This document shows, piece by piece, positions 51,603 through 60,828 of a DNA stretch of 64,000 nt. Source of the stretch: an uncultured Opitutales bacterium. Lineage in GTDB: Bacteria > Verrucomicrobiota > Verrucomicrobiia > Opitutales > Intestinicryptomonadaceae. Made by a program: the position numbers and the translations under genes. The notes below the pieces were generated by a model, which saw only the letters and a program-made list of their open reading frames with translations, had not been told where the DNA came from and ran no database searches. Within the stretch, counting starts at the first letter, position 1. Every line of letters begins with the position of its first letter. The stretch is taken from assembly GCA_900548185.1 (NCBI GenBank), contig URJJ01000004.1, positions 1 through 64,000 on the forward strand. The letters are read 5' to 3'.

Positions 51603-52553
51603 ATGAAAACCTCATTTTTCAGGGCCGCAGCCGCGTTTTCGCTCCTGGCGCTATCCGCGCCTTTTGCGTGCGCCGCCTCCGAATCCTCTGGCAGGGCGAC
51701 TGTCGCCATATACGACACGGCGGCGACACCGGCGCTTTTGAAGGCGGCCACAGCCGCCGGAACGTCCGAAACCCTCGCCCGCATAATCGAGTCAATGGAC
51801 GCCAATTTCGCCTCCGCTTTCAACGACACCGGGCGCTTCTCGGTGCTTGCCCGCTCCGACTGGAAGGCCGTCCTCCGCGAGCAGGATTTCGGCGCCTCCG
51901 GAAATGTCGGCTCCGGAGCCGCGAAAATAGGGGCGGCCCTCGGTGCAAAATACGTGCTTGAAACCACCGTGGACGACTTCCAGGACTATGTGGAAAAGGC
52001 CGACTTCAAGCTCGTCGGAAAATCTGCGGAAAAGCGCATACTGCGCCTTGGTTGCATCGCAAAGCTCTACGACGCATCGACCGGCGCCATGGAAAACGCA
52101 GTGAACGTGACCCTCGACGAAGCCGACATTTCCGAAATCCTCAGCTATTCCGAGCGCAGCGGAAGCCCCTCCGAGGCCCTTCCCGCGCGCCTCGCCCGCG
52201 CCATAGCTTCTGGCGTGGCCCGGAAAATGGCAGAGGACGCCTTCCCCGCGCGCGTGCTTTCAGTGCGCATGAACCAGGTGTCGATAAACCGGGGCGAGGC
52301 TTCGGGCATAAGGGTGGGGGAAGTTTACGACGTCTATGCCATAGGCGACGTGCTGAAGGATCCGGATACCGGCGAAATCCTCGGCCGGGACGAGTTCCTG
52401 ATAGGGCAGGTGCAGGTCGCCTCCGTAATGCCAAAGTTCTCTAAGGCCTTCATCGTCCGCGACGCGGGCATCGAGGTGGGGGCGGTAGTGCGCAGGCAGG
52501 CTCCCGCCCGCAATGCCGGGGAAGATTCTGCGCTTCCGGCGAATTCTGATTAG
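51603..52553 (+). CDS. CsgG-like secreted protein
   Basis: 316 aa. Signal peptide 1-24 (ending ACAA). The body fits the CsgG/PF03783 fold: FNDTGRFSVLARSDWKAVLREQDF near 78-102, GAALGAKYVLETTVDDF near 115-132, a strand-rich middle, and a C-terminal barrel-like region (NRGEASGIRVGEVYDVYAIG near 233). CsgG itself is an outer-membrane curli secretion channel; here there is no lipobox cysteine at the cleavage site, so it is probably periplasmic, like the CsgG-domain proteins of the LpoB cluster. AAGGA ribosome-binding site precedes the ATG. Confidence 0.78.
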   Translation: MKTSFFRAAAAFSLLALSAPFACAASESSGRATVAIYDTAATPALLKAATAAGTSETLARIIESMDANFASAFNDTGRFSVLARSDWKAVLREQDFGASGNVGSGAAKIGAALGAKYVLETTVDDFQDYVEKADFKLVGKSAEKRILRLGCIAKLYDASTGAMENAVNVTLDEADISEILSYSERSGSPSEALPARLARAIASGVARKMAEDAFPARVLSVRMNQVSINRGEASGIRVGEVYDVYAIGDVLKDPDTGEILGRDEFLIGQVQVASVMPKFSKAFIVRDAGIEVGAVVRRQAPARNAGEDSALPANSD

Positions 52554-52557
52554 GCGG

Positions 52558-54048
52558 ATGCTCCCATTCATGGCAAAGACGCTCCCGGGCGCCGCGCTTT
52601 CGGCTGCGGCGTGCGCCCTGCTTTGCTCGTGCGCCACGCACGAGACAGAGAGCAGGAAAATGAGGGAGTCCTTCTACGCCGGAAACTATGCGGCAGCCGC
52701 GTCCGAGGCGTCGTCTATAGCCTCCTCCAAGTCGGGGTCGGGCGACGAGCTCGTGTGGCGTCTCGAATCCGGCGCGGCCTCTAGGTGGGCCGGGGACGCC
52801 GAGGGGAGCGCCCGGGAGTTTTCGAGGGCCTTCAGCCTCGTTGAGGGCTTCGACGCCTCCCCGGAAGTCAGCATATCCGACGAGGCCGGGGCGCTCATGA
52901 CAAACCAGAGCTACCTCCCGTACAGGGCCTACTCCTACGACCGCATAATGATGGGGTGCTACCAGGCCCTGAACTGCATGTCCATGGGGGACATGGAGGG
53001 GGCTTCGGTCGCGCTTAAGCGGGTGGAAAATTTCCAGGCCGACGCGGAGCGCAGGAACGCCGACAGGATTGAAAAGTCCCTCAAAAACGCATCGTCTTAT
53101 TCCGGCAGGACGGTGGAGGGCGCCGACGGGAATGAGGCCTCCCTGTACGACGCCTCGCGCGCCTACGGGGACGTGTCTTTCGCATCATCGCTCAGGTCCG
53201 TTTACGGGGCGGGGGCGGCGGACGTTCCGAAGTCCCGCAGCCAGCTTGCCGAGTCGCTCAGGGGTATATACGTAAACCCCTTCGCCTACTGGCTTGACGG
53301 GCTCTTTTACATGGCGAACGCCTCGGACCTCTCTGAGGCTTCGCGGGCGGCCGACGACTTCAGGCTGGCGCTTGAAATGCAGCCTTCAAACCCTTACCTT
53401 GCCGAGGATCTCCGGGCCGCCGAAAACTTCGCCTCGACGGGCCGCATGGCCCCCGTCACCTACGTCATTTTTGAGACTGGATGCGCCCCCATACGCAGCC
53501 AGACGCGCATAGACATCCCCATGTTCGCAGCCACAAAGGACGTGCCTTACGTCGGCGTCAGCTTTCCGGTGCTCGCATACTCGCAGGCTTACGAGCCGCG
53601 CCTCAGCGTCCTTTCGTCGGGCGTGTTTTACGTCCCCCAGCCGCTCGCCGACATGGACGCGATAATAACGCGGGAATTCAACTCCGACCTGCCCGTCGTT
53701 GTGGCAAAGACCCTCCTCTCGGCGGGGACGAAGGCCGCGATTCAGTTCGGCATCCAGGAGGCGGCGAGGCAGGCCGACAATTCCGCCCTTCTGATTGCCG
53801 CGATGATTTCAGGCTCCGTATACCAGGCCGCGATGAACGACGCCGACCTGCGCACGTGGACGACCCTCCCCAAGGCGGTCTCCTACTCGCGCTTTCCGAC
53901 TCCGGCCAACCGGAAGATACTTGTGGACTCCAATATCGAGGTCGAGCTTGACGACGCCCTCATAAACGTCGTCTGCGTGCGCCGGACTTTCCCCGGAACC
54001 CCGCTTTCGGTGCTGAAGTTTTCAATGAGAAAGGAAGAAAAAAAATGA
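52558..54048 (+). CDS. TPR-like lipoprotein (COG3014-type)
   Basis: 496 aa. Lipoprotein signal with C24 or so at ACALLCSC. Helical repeat-like N-terminal half (about 35-310: SFYAGNYAAAASEASSIA, LEMQPSNPYLAEDL), then a beta-rich C-terminal half (about 315-496) with ESRL-like strands and a conserved DLRTWTTLPKAV segment. It fits the uncharacterised COG3014 family often linked with lpoB/ycfL. ATG at 52558 was chosen; ATG at 52570 is possible, and the open frame reaching back into the CsgG gene is not used. Overlaps the ycfL-like gene by 4 bases. Confidence 0.78.
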   Translation: MLPFMAKTLPGAALSAAACALLCSCATHETESRKMRESFYAGNYAAAASEASSIASSKSGSGDELVWRLESGAASRWAGDAEGSAREFSRAFSLVEGFDASPEVSISDEAGALMTNQSYLPYRAYSYDRIMMGCYQALNCMSMGDMEGASVALKRVENFQADAERRNADRIEKSLKNASSYSGRTVEGADGNEASLYDASRAYGDVSFASSLRSVYGAGAADVPKSRSQLAESLRGIYVNPFAYWLDGLFYMANASDLSEASRAADDFRLALEMQPSNPYLAEDLRAAENFASTGRMAPVTYVIFETGCAPIRSQTRIDIPMFAATKDVPYVGVSFPVLAYSQAYEPRLSVLSSGVFYVPQPLADMDAIITREFNSDLPVVVAKTLLSAGTKAAIQFGIQEAARQADNSALLIAAMISGSVYQAAMNDADLRTWTTLPKAVSYSRFPTPANRKILVDSNIEVELDDALINVVCVRRTFPGTPLSVLKFSMRKEEKK

Positions 54049-54458
54049 AAAGAGCGATTCTTTGCGCGGTGTGCGCGGCGGCCCTTGCCGGCTGCTCCAC
54101 GGTGAATATGTCGGAACCGGCAAATCCCGAGGGCGTGAAAAAGATGGTTTCGGACAGGCGCGTGATAACGGACGGCGGCCTCGACGAAATTGTCTATATT
54201 GCCGGCATAAACGAGGCGCGCGCGCCCTCCGGCAACATCCGCATCCAGGCCGAGCTCGTAAACCGGACGACCGCTTACAGGCAGTTCAACTACCGCTTTG
54301 AGTGGCTCGACGAAAACGGCATGATGATTTCCTCCCCCGCGCCGGTGTGGGTTTCCTCTTTCATAGAGGGCGGGGAAAGCAAGTTCATCGCGGCGACCGC
54401 GCCGAGCGCGCGCGCGAAAGACTTCCGCCTGAAGCTCCTCGGCGACGTGCGCGACTGA
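54045..54458 (+). CDS. ycfL: YcfL-family (DUF1425) lipoprotein
   Basis: 137 aa. Lipobox LAGC (C16) after a short signal. Body matches YcfL/DUF1425: NIRIQAELVNRTTAYRQFNYRFEWLDE-type strands near 70-95 and a C-terminal AKDFRLKLLG. In E. coli ycfL lies directly before lpoB, as here. Function unknown. The longer stretches named are described only by position; both strands of the beta-sandwich are complete. Confidence 0.85.
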   Translation: MKRAILCAVCAAALAGCSTVNMSEPANPEGVKKMVSDRRVITDGGLDEIVYIAGINEARAPSGNIRIQAELVNRTTAYRQFNYRFEWLDENGMMISSPAPVWVSSFIEGGESKFIAATAPSARAKDFRLKLLGDVRD

Positions 54459-54494
54459 CGCCTTGCGCCCTAAACAACGTAAACGGTTTTTTAT

Positions 54495-55058
54495 ATGAAA
54501 ATACAACGCTATATCCCAATGGCCCTCTGCGCCGCGCTGCTTGCCGGATGCGAAACGGGCAACGCAAAATACACCGAATCGGGCGGCCCCCGCTCGCTCA
54601 TTTCGACCGACAAGATAAACATCGCCGACTGGAACAAGGCGGCCGACGCCCTCGTCGATTCGCTCATCTCTTCCGGGGCCTTTGAAAATTTCAAGTCAAA
54701 GCCGGTGATTATACAGGTCAGCCGCATTGTAAACCGCACCTCACAGAGGGTTGACACCGACCTTCTTACAAAGCGCATAACAATAGCCCTCAATAACTCC
54801 AAGCTTGCCATCGCAAAGACGGACGACCCCCTCTCAAAGGAGCTTGCCGAGTACCAGAATTTCGCGGGCGGCAAGGGCGGTGTGCCCGCAGCTTCGGCGG
54901 CGCTTTCGGGCAAGATAATTGAGGACCGCGAAAAGGTCGGGGGCAAGACTGAGGTCACCTACGTATTCCAGCTTTCCCTGAACGCGGGCGGCCTCGCCAT
55001 ATGGGAGGACCAGCGCCAGATTACAAAGCAGTCCGAAAAGACGTTTCTGGGGCTTTAG
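54495..55058 (+). CDS. lpoB: Penicillin-binding protein activator LpoB
   Basis: 187 aa. Outer-membrane lipoprotein that reaches through the periplasm to stimulate PBP1b. Lipobox LLAGC (C19). The mature part is the LpoB fold: a short linker, ADALVDSLISSG near 50, PVIIQVSRIVNRTSQRVDT near 70-88, LLTKRITIALNNSKLAIA near 90-107 and a final TYVFQLSLNA region. Shorter disordered linker than in E. coli. It ends the cluster, with a strong terminator 38 bases later. Confidence 0.88.
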   Translation: MKIQRYIPMALCAALLAGCETGNAKYTESGGPRSLISTDKINIADWNKAADALVDSLISSGAFENFKSKPVIIQVSRIVNRTSQRVDTDLLTKRITIALNNSKLAIAKTDDPLSKELAEYQNFAGGKGGVPAASAALSGKIIEDREKVGGKTEVTYVFQLSLNAGGLAIWEDQRQITKQSEKTFLGL

Positions 55059-55096
55059 GCTCTCCTTGGCTTTCGTCCCCGGGGAAATCCCGCAGG

Positions 55097-55124
55097 CGCG
55101 CGCTTCAATGCGCGCGTTTTTTTT
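55097..55124 (+). terminator. lpoB operon terminator
   Basis: CGCGCGC (55097-55103), loop TTCAAT, GCGCGCG (55110-55116), then T8. The next 410 bases up to the porin contain no supported gene; the porin promoter should be within them. Confidence 0.88.
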
Positions 55125-55534
55125 GCGCCGCTTGGGGATGGCAGGTTCGTCCGGCGCTGCGGGGGGGAAGGATGAATCTCTCAGGCAAAAAGGCGCTCCG
55201 CATTCCCTGCGCCTGCCCGCATTTCGCCCCGTTTGTAAAACGGACGCATTAGCCGCTTTCTTTATAGCCGCCTGCCCCGTGCCGGGCCTGTCGGATGCGC
55301 AAGGGGGCGCCGCAGCCTTTTTTAAACTTAAAAACGTTTGATTTTTTGCCTCAAGCGGCGCATAATATTTTTCGATGAAAGAAAGTGGGGCGCAGGCCGT
55401 TTTGCGGGCGGGTTCCGGATTTCTTTGTCCCGCCCTGTGCCTGCATTCCCGCTTGCGCCCCTTCCGCTCCGGTTTCCCGGCGCCACGGGGGCGCGCCCGG
55501 TCTCAACACCAAACTCCAAAGAAGGGCAAATGTC

Positions 55535-56956
55535 ATGAAATATCTAAAAAGGGCGGCCGCAGTTGCATGCGGGGCGGCTTTGTGCGTCCAGGCCACAGCC
55601 GAACAGCAGGAATTTTTCATAGAGAACATCTATGACGAAACGGGCGAAATGCCGAGGATGCGGGCGGGCGAATATTACGACTGCCTGGAATGCGGGGCGG
55701 AAAACATTTCCGGAATGACTTTTGAGCAGTGGTTTCAGGGGCCCCACGCAACTGCGAACTGGTTCGGCGCAAGGTCTTATTTGGAGGATAACGGCATCGT
55801 CCCCGTATTCACCTACCTTGGCAACTTTGCGGCAAACCCTTCCGGAGGCGCCGCCCGGGGGGCCACTGTGACGAGCTCCGTACAGTTCGGCGCGGGTTTC
55901 GACCTGTACAAGATGACAAAGATTGAGGCCCTGAAAAACTGGTCTCTTGTGAACACCTGGGTTTGGCGCTTCGGCACTTCGCTCACGCAAAAGTATGTGG
56001 ATAACGCCTTCAGCGTCCAGCAGAATTTCGGGAGCCAGACTCTCAACATGCAGTCGCTCTTCCTGTCATATTCGACCCCGCTCGGCGAGGACGGCGGGTC
56101 GTTTATGATGAAGTTCGGGCGGATGGCCGCCGGGGACAATTTCATGACGAAGCCGATTTACTGGCTCTACATGTCAAACGCCATGGACGGCAACCCTATC
56201 GGGGTTTTCAAACAGACCAAATTTTCCGCCTATCCCGGGAGCACTTGGGGCGCCATGTTTGAAGTTTCAGCACCGCAGGGCTACTATTTCAAGGCGGGCG
56301 TCTACCAGATAAACTCCGACCAACAGGACTCGCGGCACGGCCTTGATTTTTCTATGAAAAACGCGCTCGGAGTGAACGTGAACGCCGAGGCCGGATGGAA
56401 CATAAACCACGATACGAGCGGGCGCTCTCCCGGCAACATATCCGTCGGCATTGTCGCAGACTGGTACCGCGCCCCGCACCTCGACGACCCCTCGAAATAC
56501 TCCCACTTCAACCAGACCCTCTACGCCCAGGCCGACTACATGGTGCTCAATCTCGGCTTTCCCGACCGCAGCCGCCCGTCCGTCATAAGGCGTTCAAACT
56601 CGAGCGAATCCTACCGCGACCTGCGCGGAATTGTGCTCTGGGGCGTCGTGCAGTACGATCCTTCCGAGAACCTCGCCGAAATGCCGCTTTTCTTAAACGG
56701 CGGCGCGCTCTTCAATGCGCCGTTTCCGTCCCGCCCCGACGATGTTCTGTGCTTCGGCGTGGCGTACGGGAAATATTCCGGAAGCCTCGCCCAGCCGAGG
56801 AAAAATTCATATGAACTCGTCTTTGAGCTGAACTACAAGGTGCAGGTGAACCGATTTTTCTTCGCCCAGCCTGACATCCAGTATGTCGTAAACACCAAGG
56901 GCGGGGAGCATCCCGACGCGCTGGTTCTCGGCATGCAGTTTGGCATGGGCTTTTGA
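55535..56956 (+). CDS. OprB-family carbohydrate-selective porin
   Basis: 473 aa. Signal peptide (about 1-22), then a 16-strand-type beta-barrel of the OprB/PF04966 family: ATANWFGARSYLEDNGIVP near 66-84 and repeated amphipathic strands ending in FGMGF with a C-terminal phenylalanine suited to BAM recognition. Likely an outer-membrane sugar channel; substrate unknown. GAAGGG ribosome-binding site. It stands alone between terminators and a 0.8-kb gene-free stretch. Confidence 0.87.
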   Translation: MKYLKRAAAVACGAALCVQATAEQQEFFIENIYDETGEMPRMRAGEYYDCLECGAENISGMTFEQWFQGPHATANWFGARSYLEDNGIVPVFTYLGNFAANPSGGAARGATVTSSVQFGAGFDLYKMTKIEALKNWSLVNTWVWRFGTSLTQKYVDNAFSVQQNFGSQTLNMQSLFLSYSTPLGEDGGSFMMKFGRMAAGDNFMTKPIYWLYMSNAMDGNPIGVFKQTKFSAYPGSTWGAMFEVSAPQGYYFKAGVYQINSDQQDSRHGLDFSMKNALGVNVNAEAGWNINHDTSGRSPGNISVGIVADWYRAPHLDDPSKYSHFNQTLYAQADYMVLNLGFPDRSRPSVIRRSNSSESYRDLRGIVLWGVVQYDPSENLAEMPLFLNGGALFNAPFPSRPDDVLCFGVAYGKYSGSLAQPRKNSYELVFELNYKVQVNRFFFAQPDIQYVVNTKGGEHPDALVLGMQFGMGF

Positions 56957-57786
56957 GGCGTTTGGCGGCGGATGCTCCGCTTTGAATGCGGGCGTCCGCG
57001 CTTGAGAAACGCGCCTCCGGAAAGCCTCGGAATGCGAGGTTTCGCATTGGGGAGCGGCTCTTCCTGTTGCGTTTTGTGCGCGCGTTTTTTATTTGCGAAA
57101 CGCTCTCATGGGTTGGATGGATGCCTTGCAGCCCTGCCATTGCGTATTTACCGATTCCCCCCATCATTTTTTATGGAGAGGGCAACCTATGCCGGTTTCT
57201 GAATTTCCAATATTGCAAAGCGGCTTTAATGCCGCATGCAGTGCGCCCTACGCGCTCTCGGGGCTTGCCTGCCCAGGATTGGCTGCCGGATTCGCGCTTA
57301 CGCAGGCGGGGCCCTTTTGCCGGGCTGCCCCTTCTGCAATTTAGGTTTGAGAGCCCCGAAATTCCATAGCGCGAAACGTTTGTTTAAGGGGCGGCGCATG
57401 TTTCATGGATTTTTGCGGTATGCGCATCGGAATTTTAAAAGGGCTGCTTTTCCCCGTACACACATTCCGGCGCATCCTCTCCAAAATGGCCGTTTTTTCA
57501 TTTGCGCCGGGGGCAGTCAATGCATCCGCATTTTCACGATTTCGCGGCGTCCGCAGGATTTTTGGAAGGGGGGGAGTTGCGCCCGCGCGTTTTGCAGTAT
57601 CGGGGCGGAAGCCGCGCCCATACGGGCGTGTGGTTTTGCACGCATCGGGCGGTTTTTGAATGATGGTGGGCGGAAGTTGGAGAAAGCGGCTTTTTGCGCC
57701 GCAGCAAAAAGGCGCGGGATATTTTTATGAAAATGGCTTGAATGCGGCGGGACTATGGTTTTACTTGTTTTTAATGAGATTTGCAG
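56957..57786. other. Gene-free stretch after the porin
   Basis: 830 bases without a believable ORF on either strand. It contains scattered GC-rich hairpins (for example GCGGC-GCCGC near 57690) but no T-run terminator I can name, and no match to the two repeat families in the window. It reads like decayed sequence. Confidence 0.5.
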
Positions 57787-57969
57787 ATGAAAACTGTAAA
57801 AATAACCATATTACTTAATGCTGAAGCGCTGGGCGTTTTTAAAAGGCTTGCGGCCAAGGCGGGCATGCCGACTGAGGAATTCGTTTCCTGCATGTTGGCC
57901 TTGCATTTTGAAATATGCGCGGCCCTGTGGCGAATGGAAAAGTCCGGCTTTAAGCTTTCGAGGAATTGA
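57787..57969 (+). CDS. Small ribbon-helix-helix-like protein
   Basis: 60 aa. Not a firmly recognised family. The first third (VKITILLNAEALGVFKRLA) looks like the beta-strand and first helix of an RHH/CopG DNA-binding fold, followed by GMPTEEFVSCMLALHFE as the second helix. The tail is short and basic. No toxin-like partner is visible next to it. Start at ATG 57787; TTG at 57781 would add two residues. Ribosome-binding site is weak. Confidence 0.45.
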   Translation: MKTVKITILLNAEALGVFKRLAAKAGMPTEEFVSCMLALHFEICAALWRMEKSGFKLSRN

Positions 57970-58184
57970 GGCGCTCTTTGCGCGGGGTAGACATGCGGGA
58001 TGTTCCTCCGCGCGTGCGGCAAAATCGGGGCCCCGCGCGGCGGGAGGCGGCGGTTTTTCTGATTTTCATGCGCCCTTTTGCGGCGCTTCCGCCGAATCCG
58101 TGCGCGTGCGGGTATAAGGGCGGGCATCCGGCCGCATGCTGCGGCAATCCCTGCGGGGCTGGAGTCTCGGCGCCGCATGCGTCT

Positions 58185-58217
58185 CCGGAGGCGGTTTTTT
58201 ACGGAGGCCGCCTCCGG
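58185..58217 (-). terminator. Hairpin after GH127, possible terminator
   Basis: CCGGAGGCGG (58185-58194) and CCGCCTCCGG (58208-58217) form a 10-bp perfect stem 15 bases after the GH127 stop. There is no T-run on the minus strand, so function as a terminator is uncertain. The 262 bases between the small RHH-like ORF and GH127 hold nothing else. Confidence 0.4.
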
Positions 58218-58231
58218 GCTTGCTGGAGCGC

Positions 58232-60670
58232 CTACTTTGAAAGCAGGCGCAGAAAGTAAAGGCCCGGCGTCGGCGTGCCTTTGTCGGCGTCAAACCTCAC
58301 AATGAGCGTCTTTGAGGAGCCCAGAAGGGCGTCGGGCACGGGAATTTCCATGTCGAAAAATCCTTGGGCCTGGGCGGGCGGTTCGAGGATGAAATCCTTG
58401 AGCTTTTTTCCGTTTACGGATATTGTGCATTTTCTTCCCCTGTCACCTGCGAAGAAGCGGCACATGATGCTTAGCCCCTTCTTGCCCCGGGGGTCCAGCT
58501 CGTAGCTGAACCATCCGCCCGTCCAGGCGTCCACATAGCGTTCGCCTGCGAATTCGCCCGACCCGCATGGGCCCTTGCGCTCATGGCCGGCGTCGCTCTG
58601 CTGCTCCCCGGTTGAGACGAAGTCAAGCGTGCGCTTTTCAAGGGCCTGCTTTTCGCGCTCGATTTCGCGCATCTTCTCCCTGTCGGCGGCCCATTTTTTT
58701 GCGGACGGCTGGTAGAAATATATCATGTAGCGCGCCTCGTGGATTGTGAAGAAGGGCTGGAGGACGAGCCCGGCGTATTTTTTGTCGGCGTAAAATTCCG
58801 GCGCGATTTTGAAGCGCAGGCTTCCGGTGTCTGCGGGCCTCGCAGATTTCAGGATTTTTTCGCGGTCTCCTATGAGTATGGGGGCTTCGGTGAGGTCTAG
58901 CTGCCTCCCTAGCGACGGGGCGTGGTCCATGCGCCCCTCTTCCGCGAATTGGCCCTTGAGGTCTTCGGTTCCGACTATGGCGCCGAGCGCGACGGGCCCG
59001 AAGGCGAAGGCTACGTAGTCTTCGTTTGTGGGGCAGGGCAGGAGCCTCATCGACATAGGCAGGAATATCTCGATTCTGTCGCCCTTCTTCCAGTCCCTGC
59101 GCAGCCTCGCGTATCCGTCGGGGCCGGCCTTTTCCGCAGCCGGGGCGCCGTTTATTTTTAGCCTGAAGCCGTCTTCGCACCATTGGGGGCGCCTTATGGC
59201 CATTTCAAAGCTTCCGGGGCTGTCGATGGTTATGAGCGACTTTTGCGAGTAGGGGAACTCCGTCGCCTGCGTCAGGGCGAACCTGCCGTTTTTCAGGCGG
59301 CTTGGAATGAAGAGGTTGACATACAGCGTGCCGCCGTCGTGCGTGTAGGCGAAATGGGCGTACTTTGAATGGTTTTCCATGCCGGTGCCAACGCAGCACC
59401 ACATGGCCTTGTTGACCTGCGAATACATCCTGTAATGGCGCGGGCGCACGCTGGTGAAATAGACGTATCCGCCGGTATTGGGGTTTTGGGTGGAGAGGAT
59501 GTGGTTTATCATGGCCTTCTCGTAGAAGTCGGCGTACTTCGAGAGGTGGCTTTTGGAAAACAGCCCTTCGGAGAGCTTCAGCATGTTGTAGGTGTTGCAG
59601 CTTTCCGGGCCGTTCGGATTCTCGATGTAGCGCATGCCCTGGCCGGCGTGGAGGAAATGCTCGTCCACGGAATTGCCGCCGAAGGAGAGGGTCCTGTTTC
59701 GGGCCACGTCCTCCCAGAAGTTTTCTGCGGCCGTCCGGTATTTTTCCATGAGCGCGGCGTCTCCGGGCAGGGCGTCAACGTCGGCGATGCGGGCGAAGCC
59801 GACGTATTTGGGAACCTGCGTATTCGCGTGCATTCCGCTCAAAAATTCCGCATTCGGAGACTGCATGCCGTCTATCATGACGCGGTGCGAAAACCGCTTG
59901 GCCGCGTCCAGGTATTTTTTGTCGCCGAACATCAGGTATGCGTCCGCATAGACCTCGTTCATGCCGCCGTGCTCCATGTTTAAGAGCCCCTGGAGCTGCG
60001 CGTCGTCTAGGTTTGAAACGAGGCCTATCCCCCAGTCGCACAGCTTGCGGAAGCACTCCCGGGCCTTTTGGTTCCCCGCATAGGCGTATGCGTCGCGGAA
60101 GCCTGCAAATATTTTGTGCATGACGTATAGCGGAACCGCCGCCGAAAATTTCCCCTCGACATTCCACGAAGGCACCCCCGAATATATCTGCGTCCAAAGC
60201 TCATTGCAGGGTATCCCGCCGACGTATCCGCGCAGGCCGTTTTCGTCCCCGTCAAACGCGCTCTGGGCCTCTGCCATTTTGTCGACCATGTAGTCGAGGC
60301 GCTTCAGGAGCTTTTCCCTGGTTTCTTCATCCCGGGAGGCCGAGTATGCCATGGCGAGGGCGGAGAGGTAGTGGCCGCCTATGTGGCCGTCCAGCCTGAA
60401 GCCGTCGGAGCCCCAGTTGGGAAAATTCGGATGCAGCTTTTCCCATTCTTCAAATCCGGCCTGGCGCATGAAGGGTGTGAGCAGCCTGTCCGCGTCGTAT
60501 TGGAGAAGGACTTCGCAGTTTAGCTCCATTGCCCTCTTTAGCGGGCCCTCCAGAAGCTCGACTTCCGAGAGGTCGAAGTGCTGCGGGTAGAGCATGCTCT
60601 GGGCGTTGAGCGAGGCGGCCGCGGCGGCGGCCGAGAATGCGGCGGCGAGGATTTTCGCGATGTTTTTCAT
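58232..60670 (-). CDS. GH127 beta-L-arabinofuranosidase-like enzyme, exported
   Basis: 812 aa. Signal peptide (about 1-23). GH127/DUF1680 (alpha/alpha)6 barrel with the zinc-thiolate active site complete: E356 and C358 in PESCNTYNM, and C425-C426 in MWCCVGTG. Spacing matches the HypBA1-type site, where the first cysteine of the pair is the nucleophile. C-terminal beta domains follow. It would release beta-L-arabinofuranose or related sugars from plant glycans in the periplasm. Start at 60670 gives the signal peptide. Separated by 158 bases from the ATP-grasp gene upstream. Confidence 0.92.
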   Translation of the reverse strand: MKNIAKILAAAFSAAAAAASLNAQSMLYPQHFDLSEVELLEGPLKRAMELNCEVLLQYDADRLLTPFMRQAGFEEWEKLHPNFPNWGSDGFRLDGHIGGHYLSALAMAYSASRDEETREKLLKRLDYMVDKMAEAQSAFDGDENGLRGYVGGIPCNELWTQIYSGVPSWNVEGKFSAAVPLYVMHKIFAGFRDAYAYAGNQKARECFRKLCDWGIGLVSNLDDAQLQGLLNMEHGGMNEVYADAYLMFGDKKYLDAAKRFSHRVMIDGMQSPNAEFLSGMHANTQVPKYVGFARIADVDALPGDAALMEKYRTAAENFWEDVARNRTLSFGGNSVDEHFLHAGQGMRYIENPNGPESCNTYNMLKLSEGLFSKSHLSKYADFYEKAMINHILSTQNPNTGGYVYFTSVRPRHYRMYSQVNKAMWCCVGTGMENHSKYAHFAYTHDGGTLYVNLFIPSRLKNGRFALTQATEFPYSQKSLITIDSPGSFEMAIRRPQWCEDGFRLKINGAPAAEKAGPDGYARLRRDWKKGDRIEIFLPMSMRLLPCPTNEDYVAFAFGPVALGAIVGTEDLKGQFAEEGRMDHAPSLGRQLDLTEAPILIGDREKILKSARPADTGSLRFKIAPEFYADKKYAGLVLQPFFTIHEARYMIYFYQPSAKKWAADREKMREIEREKQALEKRTLDFVSTGEQQSDAGHERKGPCGSGEFAGERYVDAWTGGWFSYELDPRGKKGLSIMCRFFAGDRGRKCTISVNGKKLKDFILEPPAQAQGFFDMEIPVPDALLGSSKTLIVRFDADKGTPTPGLYFLRLLSK

Positions 60671-60828
60671 GGTCGTTTGCGGTTGGCCGTCGTCGGACGG
60701 TTTTTTGTTCAAACGGCTTTGTTGACGAAAATTCCGCAAAGGTCAAAACCTCCCGGATTTGACAGTAAAATGCGGCGCCTCCGGGGTGCTGCACGGGGAC
60801 GTTTCCGGAGGGCGCGGACGGATGGGGG

